From Phycisphaerales bacterium (lineage in GTDB: Bacteria; Planctomycetota; Phycisphaerae; Phycisphaerales; SM1A02): a stretch of DNA of 57,041 bases. The position numbers were made by a program, and so were the translations under genes. Below are positions 42,429 through 50,551 of this stretch, in pieces. The notes under the pieces were generated by a model that was not told the DNA's origin, did no database searches, and worked only from the letters and a program-made list of their open reading frames with translations. Numbering within the stretch: position 1 is the stretch's first letter; each line of letters begins with the position of its first letter. The DNA is taken from assembly GCA_028278245.1 (NCBI GenBank), contig JANQEQ010000153.1, positions 1 to 57,041 on the forward strand. The letters run 5' to 3'.

Positions 42429-44321
42429 TCAGTGGAACAAATCATGGAACACTTCGTTGGCGTCAAGGATACCGACTTTTTGCATCAGCACGATGATGAC
42501 CAGGAGCGGCGCGACAAAGCGCACCAGCAACAGCCACCCCATGATCAGCGGGCGGGGCACATCTTCCAGTTCAGCGTTGCGTAAGCGCTTGGGCATTCCC
42601 CACCCCACATAAAGCGCGATGAACAATCCGCCCATCGGTAACAACCAGTTACTTGCCAGGTAATCTATCGTGGTGAAGAAGTCGGAACCGTAACTGGATT
42701 CCCAGCTCACCAGTTTGAAATCCGGATCGGCAGCAAATGCGCTGCCCAATCCGAAGGCGAGAATAATCCCACCCAGGATCCACGCAGCTTTGCGTCGATT
42801 CCATCCAAGCTGATCGATGAAGTATGACGCGACAACTTCCAACAATGAGATGGCACTGGTAATCGCAGCAAAGACGAGCAAACCGAAGAACAGAATCGCC
42901 AGCAGCATGCCCCCTTTACCGATTTCCGCAAACGCCAGCGGCATACTCTTGAAGACCAGACCCGGACCCGCAGCAGCTTCCTGATCGTAGGAAAAGATGA
43001 TCGGGAAGATCATCATGCACGCCAGCAGCGCAATGGCCGTATCCAGCAGCGCAATAGCCACGGATTGGCCCACGAGTTTTGTTTTGGATTGCTGGTAAGA
43101 ACCATAGGTGATCATCGCACCCATGCCTAGTGACAAGGTGAAGAATGCGTGGCCCATCGCTTCCAACACACCGGATGGCTTGAGCTTGCTCGCATCCGGT
43201 TTGAATACAAACTGCAGAGCTTCGAGGAATCCATCCTTGAACGCGCCGTACACCACCATGATAAGAATCAAAATGATCAAAGTCGGCATAAGAATGCGGC
43301 ACGTTCTTTCGATTCCGCGCGAGACACCTCCCGCCACAATCAATATCACCAGAAGCATGAATATGGATGACCAGAAGGTACTGGTCCAACCGTCGACGGC
43401 TACGGTCGCAAACTTCTCATCGACTTTCTGATAGATCACCGTGCGCCGGTGTACTTTCTCCGCTTCATCACGAATTTCAAGTTCGCTTTTACTTTCATAC
43501 TCCTGCATTGTTGCCAGCAATTGATCTTTCCGCTTGATTTCGACTTCGCGCATGAGTGATTCAGCGAGTTCAATGTTGCGGGCAAACTCGTCATTTTCAA
43601 AGAGATGCTGTCTCGCTTCCAAATATTGGTCACGCGCATCGTTGCTGATCATCACTTCTGTTACATCAGCCTCCCCAATTGCATGAAGCACTCCTTCAGG
43701 TTGATCGCTCCACACATCAACTCGCATTTCGTTGTGATGAACATTCACGACCCGGGCTTTACCAAGCGCTTCGGTGTATCGGTCATAATCATCCCACACG
43801 GATGGTTTCGCCTGGTTCTTTATCGCCCGAACCGGATATTTGAGTTCTTTCTCTGCCTTGCGCGTGATGAGTGTAAGTGTCATCTCATCAACCGGCGTCG
43901 TGATGCGGTAGGTGGATCCCTCTACCTCCGCGGTATCGTGGATCGGCTCGGTGATGTTGACGACGCTTTTGAGTGTGTAGTCCATCGCCCAGCCGGCAAC
44001 GACGATGTAGTAGCTGAGAATGACAAAGCCGGCGACGACACCCAGCCACCCCACTCCCGCCCAGGGGGTTTTCTTGCCCTGCAGTTTCTCAAAAGCAACA
44101 ACCGGTTGAGCCTGCGCTGCCCGGCCAATCATGATTTCCGCCATCATGATCGGAATGCCGACCAGTGCAATGCAAACAAGGTAGATGATGACAAACAGCC
44201 CTCCCCCGTTCTCGCCGGTAATATAGGGGAATTTCCAGATATTCCCTAAGCCTACGGCCGATCCCGCAGCCGCCAAGATGAATCCGATACGACTCCCCCA
44301 TTGAGCACGCTGTGAAGCCAT
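42429..44321 (-). CDS. sodium-dependent neurotransmitter-type transporter (NSS/SNF) with large loop insert
   Basis: 630 residues. TM1 has the LeuT-type 'GSAVGLGNIWKFPYITGENGG' Na+/substrate site; later 'AFFTLSLGMGAMITYGSYQQSKT' and 'TSAISLLEVVASYFID' carry the TM6/TM8 sites. Prokaryotic NSS proteins are usually 440-510 residues. The extra length is a segment at about 122-310, after TM3, rich in Glu/Arg and partly coiled-coil ('ELAESLMREVEIKRKDQLLATMQEYESKSELEIRDEAEKV'). It would face outside. Imports an amino acid or related amine with Na+; the substrate is not predictable. Same strand as the AGCS gene. Confidence 0.93.
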   Translation of the reverse strand: MASQRAQWGSRIGFILAAAGSAVGLGNIWKFPYITGENGGGLFVIIYLVCIALVGIPIMMAEIMIGRAAQAQPVVAFEKLQGKKTPWAGVGWLGVVAGFVILSYYIVVAGWAMDYTLKSVVNITEPIHDTAEVEGSTYRITTPVDEMTLTLITRKAEKELKYPVRAIKNQAKPSVWDDYDRYTEALGKARVVNVHHNEMRVDVWSDQPEGVLHAIGEADVTEVMISNDARDQYLEARQHLFENDEFARNIELAESLMREVEIKRKDQLLATMQEYESKSELEIRDEAEKVHRRTVIYQKVDEKFATVAVDGWTSTFWSSIFMLLVILIVAGGVSRGIERTCRILMPTLIILILIMVVYGAFKDGFLEALQFVFKPDASKLKPSGVLEAMGHAFFTLSLGMGAMITYGSYQQSKTKLVGQSVAIALLDTAIALLACMMIFPIIFSYDQEAAAGPGLVFKSMPLAFAEIGKGGMLLAILFFGLLVFAAITSAISLLEVVASYFIDQLGWNRRKAAWILGGIILAFGLGSAFAADPDFKLVSWESSYGSDFFTTIDYLASNWLLPMGGLFIALYVGWGMPKRLRNAELEDVPRPLIMGWLLLVRFVAPLLVIIVLMQKVGILDANEVFHDLFH

Positions 44322-44444
44322 GTCGTCACCTCGCTGTCCTGAAAACCATGCAGATCATACTGTACAGGGCACAAAAGCGTAAAACAGCCGACTCACCCGC
44401 TGTACTATCCCCAAATGTACATCATGGAATAGAATGCCCAGCTC

Positions 44445-45455
44445 ATGGCTGAAGTACGTCTCAATTCGGACCTTGAACGAGCGGCACTCGGTTCGTTTCT
44501 ACTTCCACTGGGATTGCTGCCATGTTCCGCAACTCCTCCCCAGCCAGGATTTACCATAACCTACAACACAGGCGAGGATGAAGAGCCGGATACATACACC
44601 TTTCAAGTTGTTATATCGCTTGAGAAATTGCCGGCACTCCTGGAACGCGCCTTCTCGCTTCTTCCTGACGAAATCTCTGCCATTCTGGAACTCGATTCCC
44701 AGGATGCGTACCGCACGGTTGATGTTTTTCTCAGTGAGGAGCCAATATCGCGTGACAATTTTCTCGATACCTGGCATCGATATGCTCCTTTCCTGCAGGA
44801 AGATTGTTCAATTGGAATTGGCGCCAACAGCGAAGAGCCGTTTCTGGAGATTTTCCTCGATCCTTTCAAAACGCTGAATTTTCACATCCCACTCGATCTA
44901 CGCGACAAACTGGAAGCATTACTCGGTGAGTTTGGGCTTGAGGAAGTTCCCTACACCTGGCCACCAGAAGAAGATTATTCGTCATCTGAGAAGTGGCGGA
45001 TCAGGCCGGTGCTTGATCTGAATGATCCCGCGCTGGTTGATGAAGACGAATTACTCAATCGTCTCCATCATGAGTGGCGACTGATCCTTGATGTGGATCC
45101 AGACTGCAACGTCGATGAAGCAGGTCGGGAATTGGGATTCACATTGTGGCATGCGTTGCTGCTGGTTGAATCTGCCTTCGGCTCACCGGTGACCGAAGCG
45201 ATTTTTTCGTTGTGGGTGACGGCTGATTCGCTCACCACGGTGGAACGTTTCATCGAATCAGCGTTGGCTGATCATCCGCAATGGCAATTGGTGCGCGTCG
45301 AATCCATCGATCGAGTTGCTTTCGACGATCGTCCGGATCATCTCACCGATATTCCCCCTCGTCGTGAGCATGATGAGATCCACCTCGTGGAAATTGAAAC
45401 CATACACGAAACACGTGAAATGCCACCAGGATCTGCCGAGGAAAACCGTGGCTGA
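44445..45455 (+). CDS. protein of unknown function
   Basis: 336 residues, acidic, no signal peptide or TM helix. 'LERAALGSFLLPLGLLPCSATPP' starts a first domain; later 'DPDCNVDEAGRELGFTLWHALLLVESAF' and 'DSLTTVERFIESALADHPQWQLVRVESIDRVAF' look like alpha/beta units. The last 50 residues are charged and rich in Glu/His. No family recognised. Frame length and codon use support a real gene, and its end overlaps the YkgJ-type gene by 8 bases, which suggests a functional or at least translational link. Confidence 0.78.
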   Translation: MAEVRLNSDLERAALGSFLLPLGLLPCSATPPQPGFTITYNTGEDEEPDTYTFQVVISLEKLPALLERAFSLLPDEISAILELDSQDAYRTVDVFLSEEPISRDNFLDTWHRYAPFLQEDCSIGIGANSEEPFLEIFLDPFKTLNFHIPLDLRDKLEALLGEFGLEEVPYTWPPEEDYSSSEKWRIRPVLDLNDPALVDEDELLNRLHHEWRLILDVDPDCNVDEAGRELGFTLWHALLLVESAFGSPVTEAIFSLWVTADSLTTVERFIESALADHPQWQLVRVESIDRVAFDDRPDHLTDIPPRREHDEIHLVEIETIHETREMPPGSAEENRG

Positions 45456-45930
45456 TCAAACCCGTTCCTCACCGAATGACAAGCCCTGGTATGCAGATGG
45501 TCTGCGCTTCTCCTGTACTTCATGTGGAAACTGCTGCACGGGGCCGCCGGGATATGTATGGTTCACGCCCAAAGAGGGGCAGCAGATCGCAAAGTTGCTT
45601 GGACTTGATGAGGAACAGTTTCTCAAGCAATACGCTCGTAAAATCAAACAACGTTACTCTCTCAGGGAACACAAGACATCTCGCGGATTTGATTGTGTTT
45701 TTCTGGATCGTGAATCCGTATCCGGAAAAGCCGTATGCTCGATATATGATGCGCGACCGACCCAATGCCGTACCTGGCCGTTCTGGCCGGAGAATCTGCG
45801 GACAAAGCAAGCATGGCAATCGAGCAAAAAGCACACTCCCTGTCCCGGTATGGATACTGGCCCGCTCTTTACTCAGCAAGAAATCGAAACCTGTCTCGAT
45901 ATAACCCGTACGAATTGTTCCGATTCATGA
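45448..45930 (+). CDS. YkgJ-family cysteine-cluster protein
   Basis: 160 residues from the GTG at 45448 (GAGG eight bases upstream); the frame is open further upstream but that part overlaps the previous gene. 'FSCTSCGNCCTGPPGYVWFT' contains the CxxCxxCC core, followed by 'GFDCVFLD', 'CSIYDARPTQCRTWPFWPE' and 'CPGMDTG'. This is the zinc- or iron-sulfur-cluster pattern of the YkgJ/UPF0153 family, of unknown activity. Overlaps the previous gene by 8 bases. Confidence 0.9.
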   Translation: MADQTRSSPNDKPWYADGLRFSCTSCGNCCTGPPGYVWFTPKEGQQIAKLLGLDEEQFLKQYARKIKQRYSLREHKTSRGFDCVFLDRESVSGKAVCSIYDARPTQCRTWPFWPENLRTKQAWQSSKKHTPCPGMDTGPLFTQQEIETCLDITRTNCSDS

Positions 45931-45968
45931 GCTGGTTGAAGTTTCAGTAGATGTGAACCGGAAACATA

Positions 45969-47699
45969 TCACTCACTGATATTCTCTGTTAATTCATCGC
46001 TTGCAGGTGGTTCTGTCTGTATCTCTTCCGTCTGGAGCGGGCGCTGGAAAGTCATGATCTCAATGACATCTTTTTCACCAATGTAATCATTACAGACAAA
46101 TAGCGGTATCGGGTGCAGAGCGCTGAAGACATAGGTCAGGCCGCTTGTTTGTTCGAATTCACTTATCCATGCATCGCGCTCATCGAGATTAATAAGGCCG
46201 CGCGTTCTGTAATTGGCAATCCGCACTGTATCGGACCAGTCATCGGGCTCAAAGGGCAATCGTCCTGATTGCCCGTAGATGTAGTAATTACAGAGATAAC
46301 CCAGGAGAGAGTGCGAGTCGGCATCTTCGACGGGTGAAAAGCTTTGTTTGAAATCTTCACGAAGGCAGAAAGATTGCTCGCCTGCAATATCGCCGCCCTT
46401 GAAAAAGAAGCGAGTGAAATCGCGAACGTAGCGATCGGTCGGTGATTTTGCCTGGTTGATCAGGTCGCGACAGATCGTAATACAGGCGATGACGACGAGA
46501 ACGATATAAGAGTACTTCACTATGTTGAGCGAATTGTGTTCGCGGCCGCGACTGATTAGCTGAATCAGGTGTGCGAAACCAAGACCTGCGAAAAGGCAAA
46601 ATATCGGCGCGAGATAAAGTTGACAGCGGGTTGGTTCACCGAACGGATAGCGCTTGAGTGCCGCGGCGACGAATGCGATGAATATTGGAGTGATGAGAAG
46701 GAGAAGAAACTCGAAGCGTTTGGCACGGATGAGCGCGATGAAGCCGACTGTAACAAGAATAGCGGTGAGGATGCTGCCAAAACTTTCGCCGCCGAATGGG
46801 TAAGGTAACATTTCACCGGTGAATTTAAGTATGAACCATGGGAAAATTTGAAGTGGTGTATCGATCGGAGGAAAGGCGCGCGTCCAGTAGTCGCGCATCC
46901 ACGAAATCTCCGCATCCACTTGATGAGTGACGTGAAGGAAATACGCTGCGGCGAAACCGGCGCTGAGGCAGATGCCGACGATAAATGGATGCCAGAGATA
47001 TTTCAGCGAGCGCCGCTTCAGTGATGAGACAACCATAAAGACACAAACGCCACCACCGATGAAGATCGAGGGATAGGAGAAGCTGAAACAAATGAATGCA
47101 AGGAAACACAACGAGACCAGTACATGCAGCCGGGCAGGTGCATCTCGCCATTGACATGCAAGATAAATGAAAATGAGTGAAAGGAGCAGATCCAGCGCGT
47201 ATGGTTTGATCTCGGAGGAATAACGAAGGATCCAATAAGACACTGCGAAAATCGAAAAAGCGAAGACGTAGGCAGTTGGTTTCAGAAGGCGACCCGCAAT
47301 GCTGCGAAACAGCAGGAGTGAGGCGATAGAACAGAGCTGCGGGAAGAGACGTATAGACCATTCGCTCATGCCGAGGATATTGAGTATTAATTTTTCGGTG
47401 AAGAGAAAGAGCGGGGGCGCGACTTGATGGTACTCAAGCGGTTCGAGTATCCCAAACAGGTCTCGACGCGCGAGGTTGAGGACAAGGAAGGATTCGTCCG
47501 GCCATAGTGGAAAGCGCAAACCAAATCGAACGATGTAGGCGAGTGCGCCCACGAACAGGATGCCAAGTGTCAGTTGATTAGCCGTGCGTAAGGATATGAA
47601 GCCGTCATTTGAATCAGCGTGTATGGGGAGCCAATGACTGGGCTTAGGGATCGGCAGTTCTTCAGTGGCTCTATTTGGCTCTGACTGGGGTGTTGTCAT
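45969..47699 (-). CDS. GT-C membrane glycosyltransferase (ArnT/PMT-like)
   Basis: 576 residues with about ten membrane helices in the first 420 residues and a soluble C-terminal domain of about 150. The first loop has 'FGLRFPLWPDESFLVLNLARRD', where the Asp-Glu is the catalytic pair of lipid-phosphate-sugar-dependent GT-C enzymes, then 'EYHQVAPPLFLFTEKLIL' and 'YSSEIKPYALDLLLSLI'. These transfer a sugar from a polyprenyl phosphate to protein, lipid A or glycan outside the membrane. Acceptor unknown. Stands alone. Confidence 0.85.
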   Translation of the reverse strand: MTTPQSEPNRATEELPIPKPSHWLPIHADSNDGFISLRTANQLTLGILFVGALAYIVRFGLRFPLWPDESFLVLNLARRDLFGILEPLEYHQVAPPLFLFTEKLILNILGMSEWSIRLFPQLCSIASLLLFRSIAGRLLKPTAYVFAFSIFAVSYWILRYSSEIKPYALDLLLSLIFIYLACQWRDAPARLHVLVSLCFLAFICFSFSYPSIFIGGGVCVFMVVSSLKRRSLKYLWHPFIVGICLSAGFAAAYFLHVTHQVDAEISWMRDYWTRAFPPIDTPLQIFPWFILKFTGEMLPYPFGGESFGSILTAILVTVGFIALIRAKRFEFLLLLITPIFIAFVAAALKRYPFGEPTRCQLYLAPIFCLFAGLGFAHLIQLISRGREHNSLNIVKYSYIVLVVIACITICRDLINQAKSPTDRYVRDFTRFFFKGGDIAGEQSFCLREDFKQSFSPVEDADSHSLLGYLCNYYIYGQSGRLPFEPDDWSDTVRIANYRTRGLINLDERDAWISEFEQTSGLTYVFSALHPIPLFVCNDYIGEKDVIEIMTFQRPLQTEEIQTEPPASDELTENISE

Positions 47700-47931
47700 C
47701 GATCAGCGTCCTTTGGGGGGAGCCATTCTAAACTGATCCTTGAAGATATCCATTTTCAACCGGTTTTCCCTTTCAGATTGATACCTCTGGCAGTAATCCT
47801 GCGGATTTTTCATACAGGTCTGCGTAGCCTCGTTGTATATCCTTTTGTCTCGTTAGTGTGGTAAGACAGTCTTTTTTAAAAAAAAAGCTTGATTGATGCG
47901 AGATGTCCATAGATACTCAACAGGAGGGGAA

Positions 47932-48291
47932 ATGGTGAAACGCAGCAAACGAACACTTGAACTGAAGCAACCACGTAAACGACCACGGTGGGCACACATT
48001 GAAACACAAGGCGATCGGATCATTGTCTCCTGTTCTGAATGCAACTTTGTTGATGCCGATCGCGTCAGGCGACTGTACACGCTCCTGGTCGGTGTTATGA
48101 AACCTCAGTTCAACATCGTCGAGCTGGATCTTCGACAGGTAAGCGGTGCTGACACAAAGCTCATCGCCGCTCTTGTTTCAACAGTCCGCACAGCCCACGA
48201 TTGCGGCGTCAAACTGGTGATCCACAGCTCACCCCAGATGCGTCAGTTGATCCGCGTGTGCCGTCTTGACGAAATCATCAACCCCTGCTGA
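47932..48291 (+). CDS. STAS-domain protein (anti-sigma antagonist-like)
   Basis: 119 residues from the ATG at 47932, preceded by AGGAGGGG. A basic N-terminal stretch of about 18 residues leads to a STAS-like fold: 'DRIIVSCSECNFVDADRVRRL', 'FNIVELDLRQVSGADTKLIAALVSTV', 'GVKLVIHSSPQMRQLIRVCRLDEI'. In the usual 'D-S-S-G' phosphoswitch loop this protein has 'GADTKL', with a Thr where Ser is normally phosphorylated. No kinase or sigma factor gene is adjacent. A related role such as lipid or nucleotide sensing is possible. Confidence 0.75.
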   Translation: MVKRSKRTLELKQPRKRPRWAHIETQGDRIIVSCSECNFVDADRVRRLYTLLVGVMKPQFNIVELDLRQVSGADTKLIAALVSTVRTAHDCGVKLVIHSSPQMRQLIRVCRLDEIINPC

Positions 48292-48334
48292 CCCCCCCAC
48301 ACTTTCACTTCCACACATCAATCTGGTTCTGTGA

Positions 48335-48366
48335 TTTAAAAAGCCTGATGATGGCAGATCATCAGG
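48335..48366 (-). terminator. intrinsic terminator of the tRNA pair
   Basis: On the minus strand the 8-bp stem CCTGATGA / TCATCAGG (48344-48366) with a 7-base loop is followed directly by CTTTTT. It lies 13 bases past the end of tRNA-Pro, a textbook rho-independent terminator. Confidence 0.85.
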
Positions 48367-48379
48367 GTAGCAGGTTCAA

Positions 48380-48454
48380 TCGGGCTGGACGGATTCGAAC
48401 CGTCGACCTCCTGACCCCCAGTCAGGCGCGCTAACCAAGCTGCGCTACAGCCCG
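48380..48454 (-). tRNA. trnP-GGG: tRNA-Pro (anticodon GGG)
   Basis: 75 nt in cloverleaf form: acceptor CGGGCTG/CAGCCCG, D stem GCGC/GCGC, anticodon stem CCTGA/TCAGG with loop CTGGGGG (anticodon GGG), T stem GACGG/CCGTC with TTCGAAT. Discriminator base A. CCA is not encoded. It is five bases downstream of tRNA-Ser on the same strand. Confidence 0.95.
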
Positions 48455-48459
48455 TCATG

Positions 48460-48547
48460 CGGACAGGGTGGGATTCGAACCCACGGTACGGACGAACCGT
48501 ACACGGCATTTCCAGTGCCGCTCCTTCGGCCACTCGGACACCTGTCC
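48460..48547 (-). tRNA. trnS-GGA: tRNA-Ser (anticodon GGA)
   Basis: 88 nt, class II with a long variable arm (GTACGG...CCGTAC). Acceptor GGACAGG/CCTGTCC, anticodon stem CGGCA/TGCCG with loop CTGGAAA (anticodon GGA), T loop TTCGAAT, and discriminator G as expected for serine tRNAs. CCA is not encoded. Its promoter would lie within the truB gene region, which reads the opposite way. Confidence 0.95.
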
Positions 48548-48569
48548 CGATATCCTGTAGTGTATCGGT

Positions 48570-49349
48570 GTGAGCCAATCAAACAAGCCATCTCCGCCCA
48601 CAACTTCGGGTATCCTCGTTCTGGACAAGCCATATCGCCTGTCCTCCACGTCAGCGGTCACCGTAGTGCGTAAGCGAGCGGGAGGGATCAAAACCGGCCA
48701 TGCCGGGACGCTTGATCCATTGGCAACCGGTGTGCTCATCCTGGCCCTGGGAAGAGAGGCTACACGCGAGATTCCCAGACTCATGGCGACCGATAAAAAA
48801 TATCTCACCACGATCGACCTCTCCGCCATCTCTCCCAGCGAGGATCTGGAAAAAGAACCACAGCCGGTGGAGGGTATAACGCCCCCAAGTGAAAAGTTGA
48901 TCCACGAATCTTTGATCAAGTTCGTCGGCAACATTCAGCAACGTCCCCCGGTGTTCAGTGCGGTGAATGTCGCCGGCCAGCGCGCCTATTCCCTGTCACG
49001 AAAGGGTCAGCAGCCGGATTTATCCCCTCGGCCGGTGACGGTGCATGAGCTTAAACTGTTGAAGTACGAATGGCCTTGGGTTGATCTGTTCATTCACTGC
49101 GCAAAAGGTTTTTACGTGCGCAGTCTCGCACGTGATCTCGGGGAAGCACTCAACACCGGCGGATACTGCAAATCGATTCGCCGCACCGCAGTCGGACCGT
49201 TTGATGAGTCAATGGCAATAGCGTTGGACGATGTGCCGACGCCGCTGACAGAGGAACACTTGATTTCAGTTAATCGGGCACTGGAGATGATAAGCACAAC
49301 CGAATCCAGCCAAAATAATCCCCCTACGATAGAAAGTGATGTAGAGTAA
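48570..49349 (+). CDS. truB: tRNA pseudouridine-55 synthase
   Basis: 259 residues, GTG start. 'GILVLDKPYRLSS' opens the chain; the catalytic Asp is in 'GHAGTLDPLATGVL'; 'KYLTTIDL', 'QRPPVFSAVNVAGQRAYSLSRKG' and 'GFYVRSLARDLGEAL' complete the TruB pattern. It isomerises U55 in the T-loop of tRNAs. It is divergent from the tRNA-Ser/tRNA-Pro pair, 22 bases away. The C-terminal PUA domain is missing, so this is the short form. Confidence 0.95.
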   Translation: MSQSNKPSPPTTSGILVLDKPYRLSSTSAVTVVRKRAGGIKTGHAGTLDPLATGVLILALGREATREIPRLMATDKKYLTTIDLSAISPSEDLEKEPQPVEGITPPSEKLIHESLIKFVGNIQQRPPVFSAVNVAGQRAYSLSRKGQQPDLSPRPVTVHELKLLKYEWPWVDLFIHCAKGFYVRSLARDLGEALNTGGYCKSIRRTAVGPFDESMAIALDDVPTPLTEEHLISVNRALEMISTTESSQNNPPTIESDVE

Positions 49350-49428
49350 ACGTGTATGCATTGTGTGCTGCTTGAACTTCCATCACATAAAGTATTTACC
49401 ATCCAATCAATGAATTTGGGGTAAGGAA

Positions 49429-50364
49429 ATGAATCGAACAATCTGTTCTTGGTGTATCAATCTCATTATTGTTCTGAATTTGATTGGCTGTGGATCTTCA
49501 AAATCAGATTCAACGGTGACGAATGCTGCGGATGAGTACGATCATTTATTTGTGGAGATCCCATCTTCGCTGGCCGAGATGTGTAAGGGGATCGATTCCA
49601 TGGAATCGATCGATGAAAATGTATCGCAGCGACTTGAAGAATATCAGTGGTTGATGGAGGAAGCGGAAAAAATATCTCGCATGAAGATATGCGATTACAG
49701 CGACGAGTTTAAAGCGGATCCTCACGGCCAACTGCCCCACCGCGTAGGATTCAAGAATTTGGGCAGAGTCCTCGTAGCCGATGCCCGGCGTTCAGCAATG
49801 GATGGTAATTCAGATGCGGCCGTACAGCGATTATTGACGCTCTTGCGTATGGCACACCAGATTGCCAATGGTGATCGAGTGATTGTCGGGAAGTTCATTG
49901 CATACGGATTTGCTTCGGCAACAAACCTTGTGATATATGAATTGCTGGATCAAGGAATGCTCAATAATTAACAGAGACAGGATCTACTTTCCGAGTTGCG
50001 AATTATCTACCTTGCTGATCCTTTCAACGCCCAAGAAGCGCTGGCATTGCAACGTGATCTAGCGATTGAAGCTATTAATCGAGGTACTTCCTATCCTACA
50101 GATTTAGAAATGGGAATTGACCTATCTGAAGCACCCGAATTGTATCTTTTATTTGCCCCCGGTTTAATCACAGAAGATTTTCAGAGAATTGGAGCGGTGT
50201 GGGATGATTCAGATGCCCCAACCCAAATCAAAAGTATTATGGATCAGCAAGAAAATCCGATCGCCAAGTTTGCAACCTCGGGAATTCACATTTATCGGAA
50301 AGAGATAGAACGATTCAAGGACATGCTCGATGATCTGATAACGAGGCTGGAATCCGGAATCTAG
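49429..50364 (+). pseudogene. lipoprotein of unknown function interrupted by an in-frame TAA
   Basis: A gene starts at 49429 with GTAAGGAA upstream and a lipoprotein signal ('IIVLNLIGC', Cys21). At 49969-49971 a TAA ends the 180-residue frame ('LDQGMLNN'). The same frame then continues without a stop as 'QRQDLLSELRIIYLADPFNA' and on to 50364 (about 130 more residues). The helical content is continuous on both sides, so the natural protein was about 312 residues and a single nonsense change has cut it. Its middle part ('VQRLLTLLRMAHQIANGDRVIVGKFIAYG') resembles other planctomycete exported proteins of unknown role, such as the one at 26838. The alternative is two separate genes, the second starting near 49996. 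Confidence 0.65.
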
Positions 50365-50551
50365 ATTATCCACATATTGAATTCTCAACTGTGGGTTACG
50401 CTCCAGAGGAGGGTGGTAGCCGCAGGATTGACGACAATTTACCATCCTCGGCATGTGGGGCCCGTGCGAGTAATAACACCTTTCACTTTCAGATTTAGAC
50501 TTAATCCTTGTGCCGTGATATCTCTGGGAACGACGAGAACCACACCCGTTA

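Noticed and set aside
48336-48633. Minus-strand frames through the tRNA region
   Set aside because: The sequence folds into tRNA-Pro and tRNA-Ser, which explains it fully.
49969-49971. Possible selenocysteine codon in the split lipoprotein gene
   Set aside because: The stop is TAA, not TGA, and no SECIS-like hairpin follows; a nonsense mutation is simpler.
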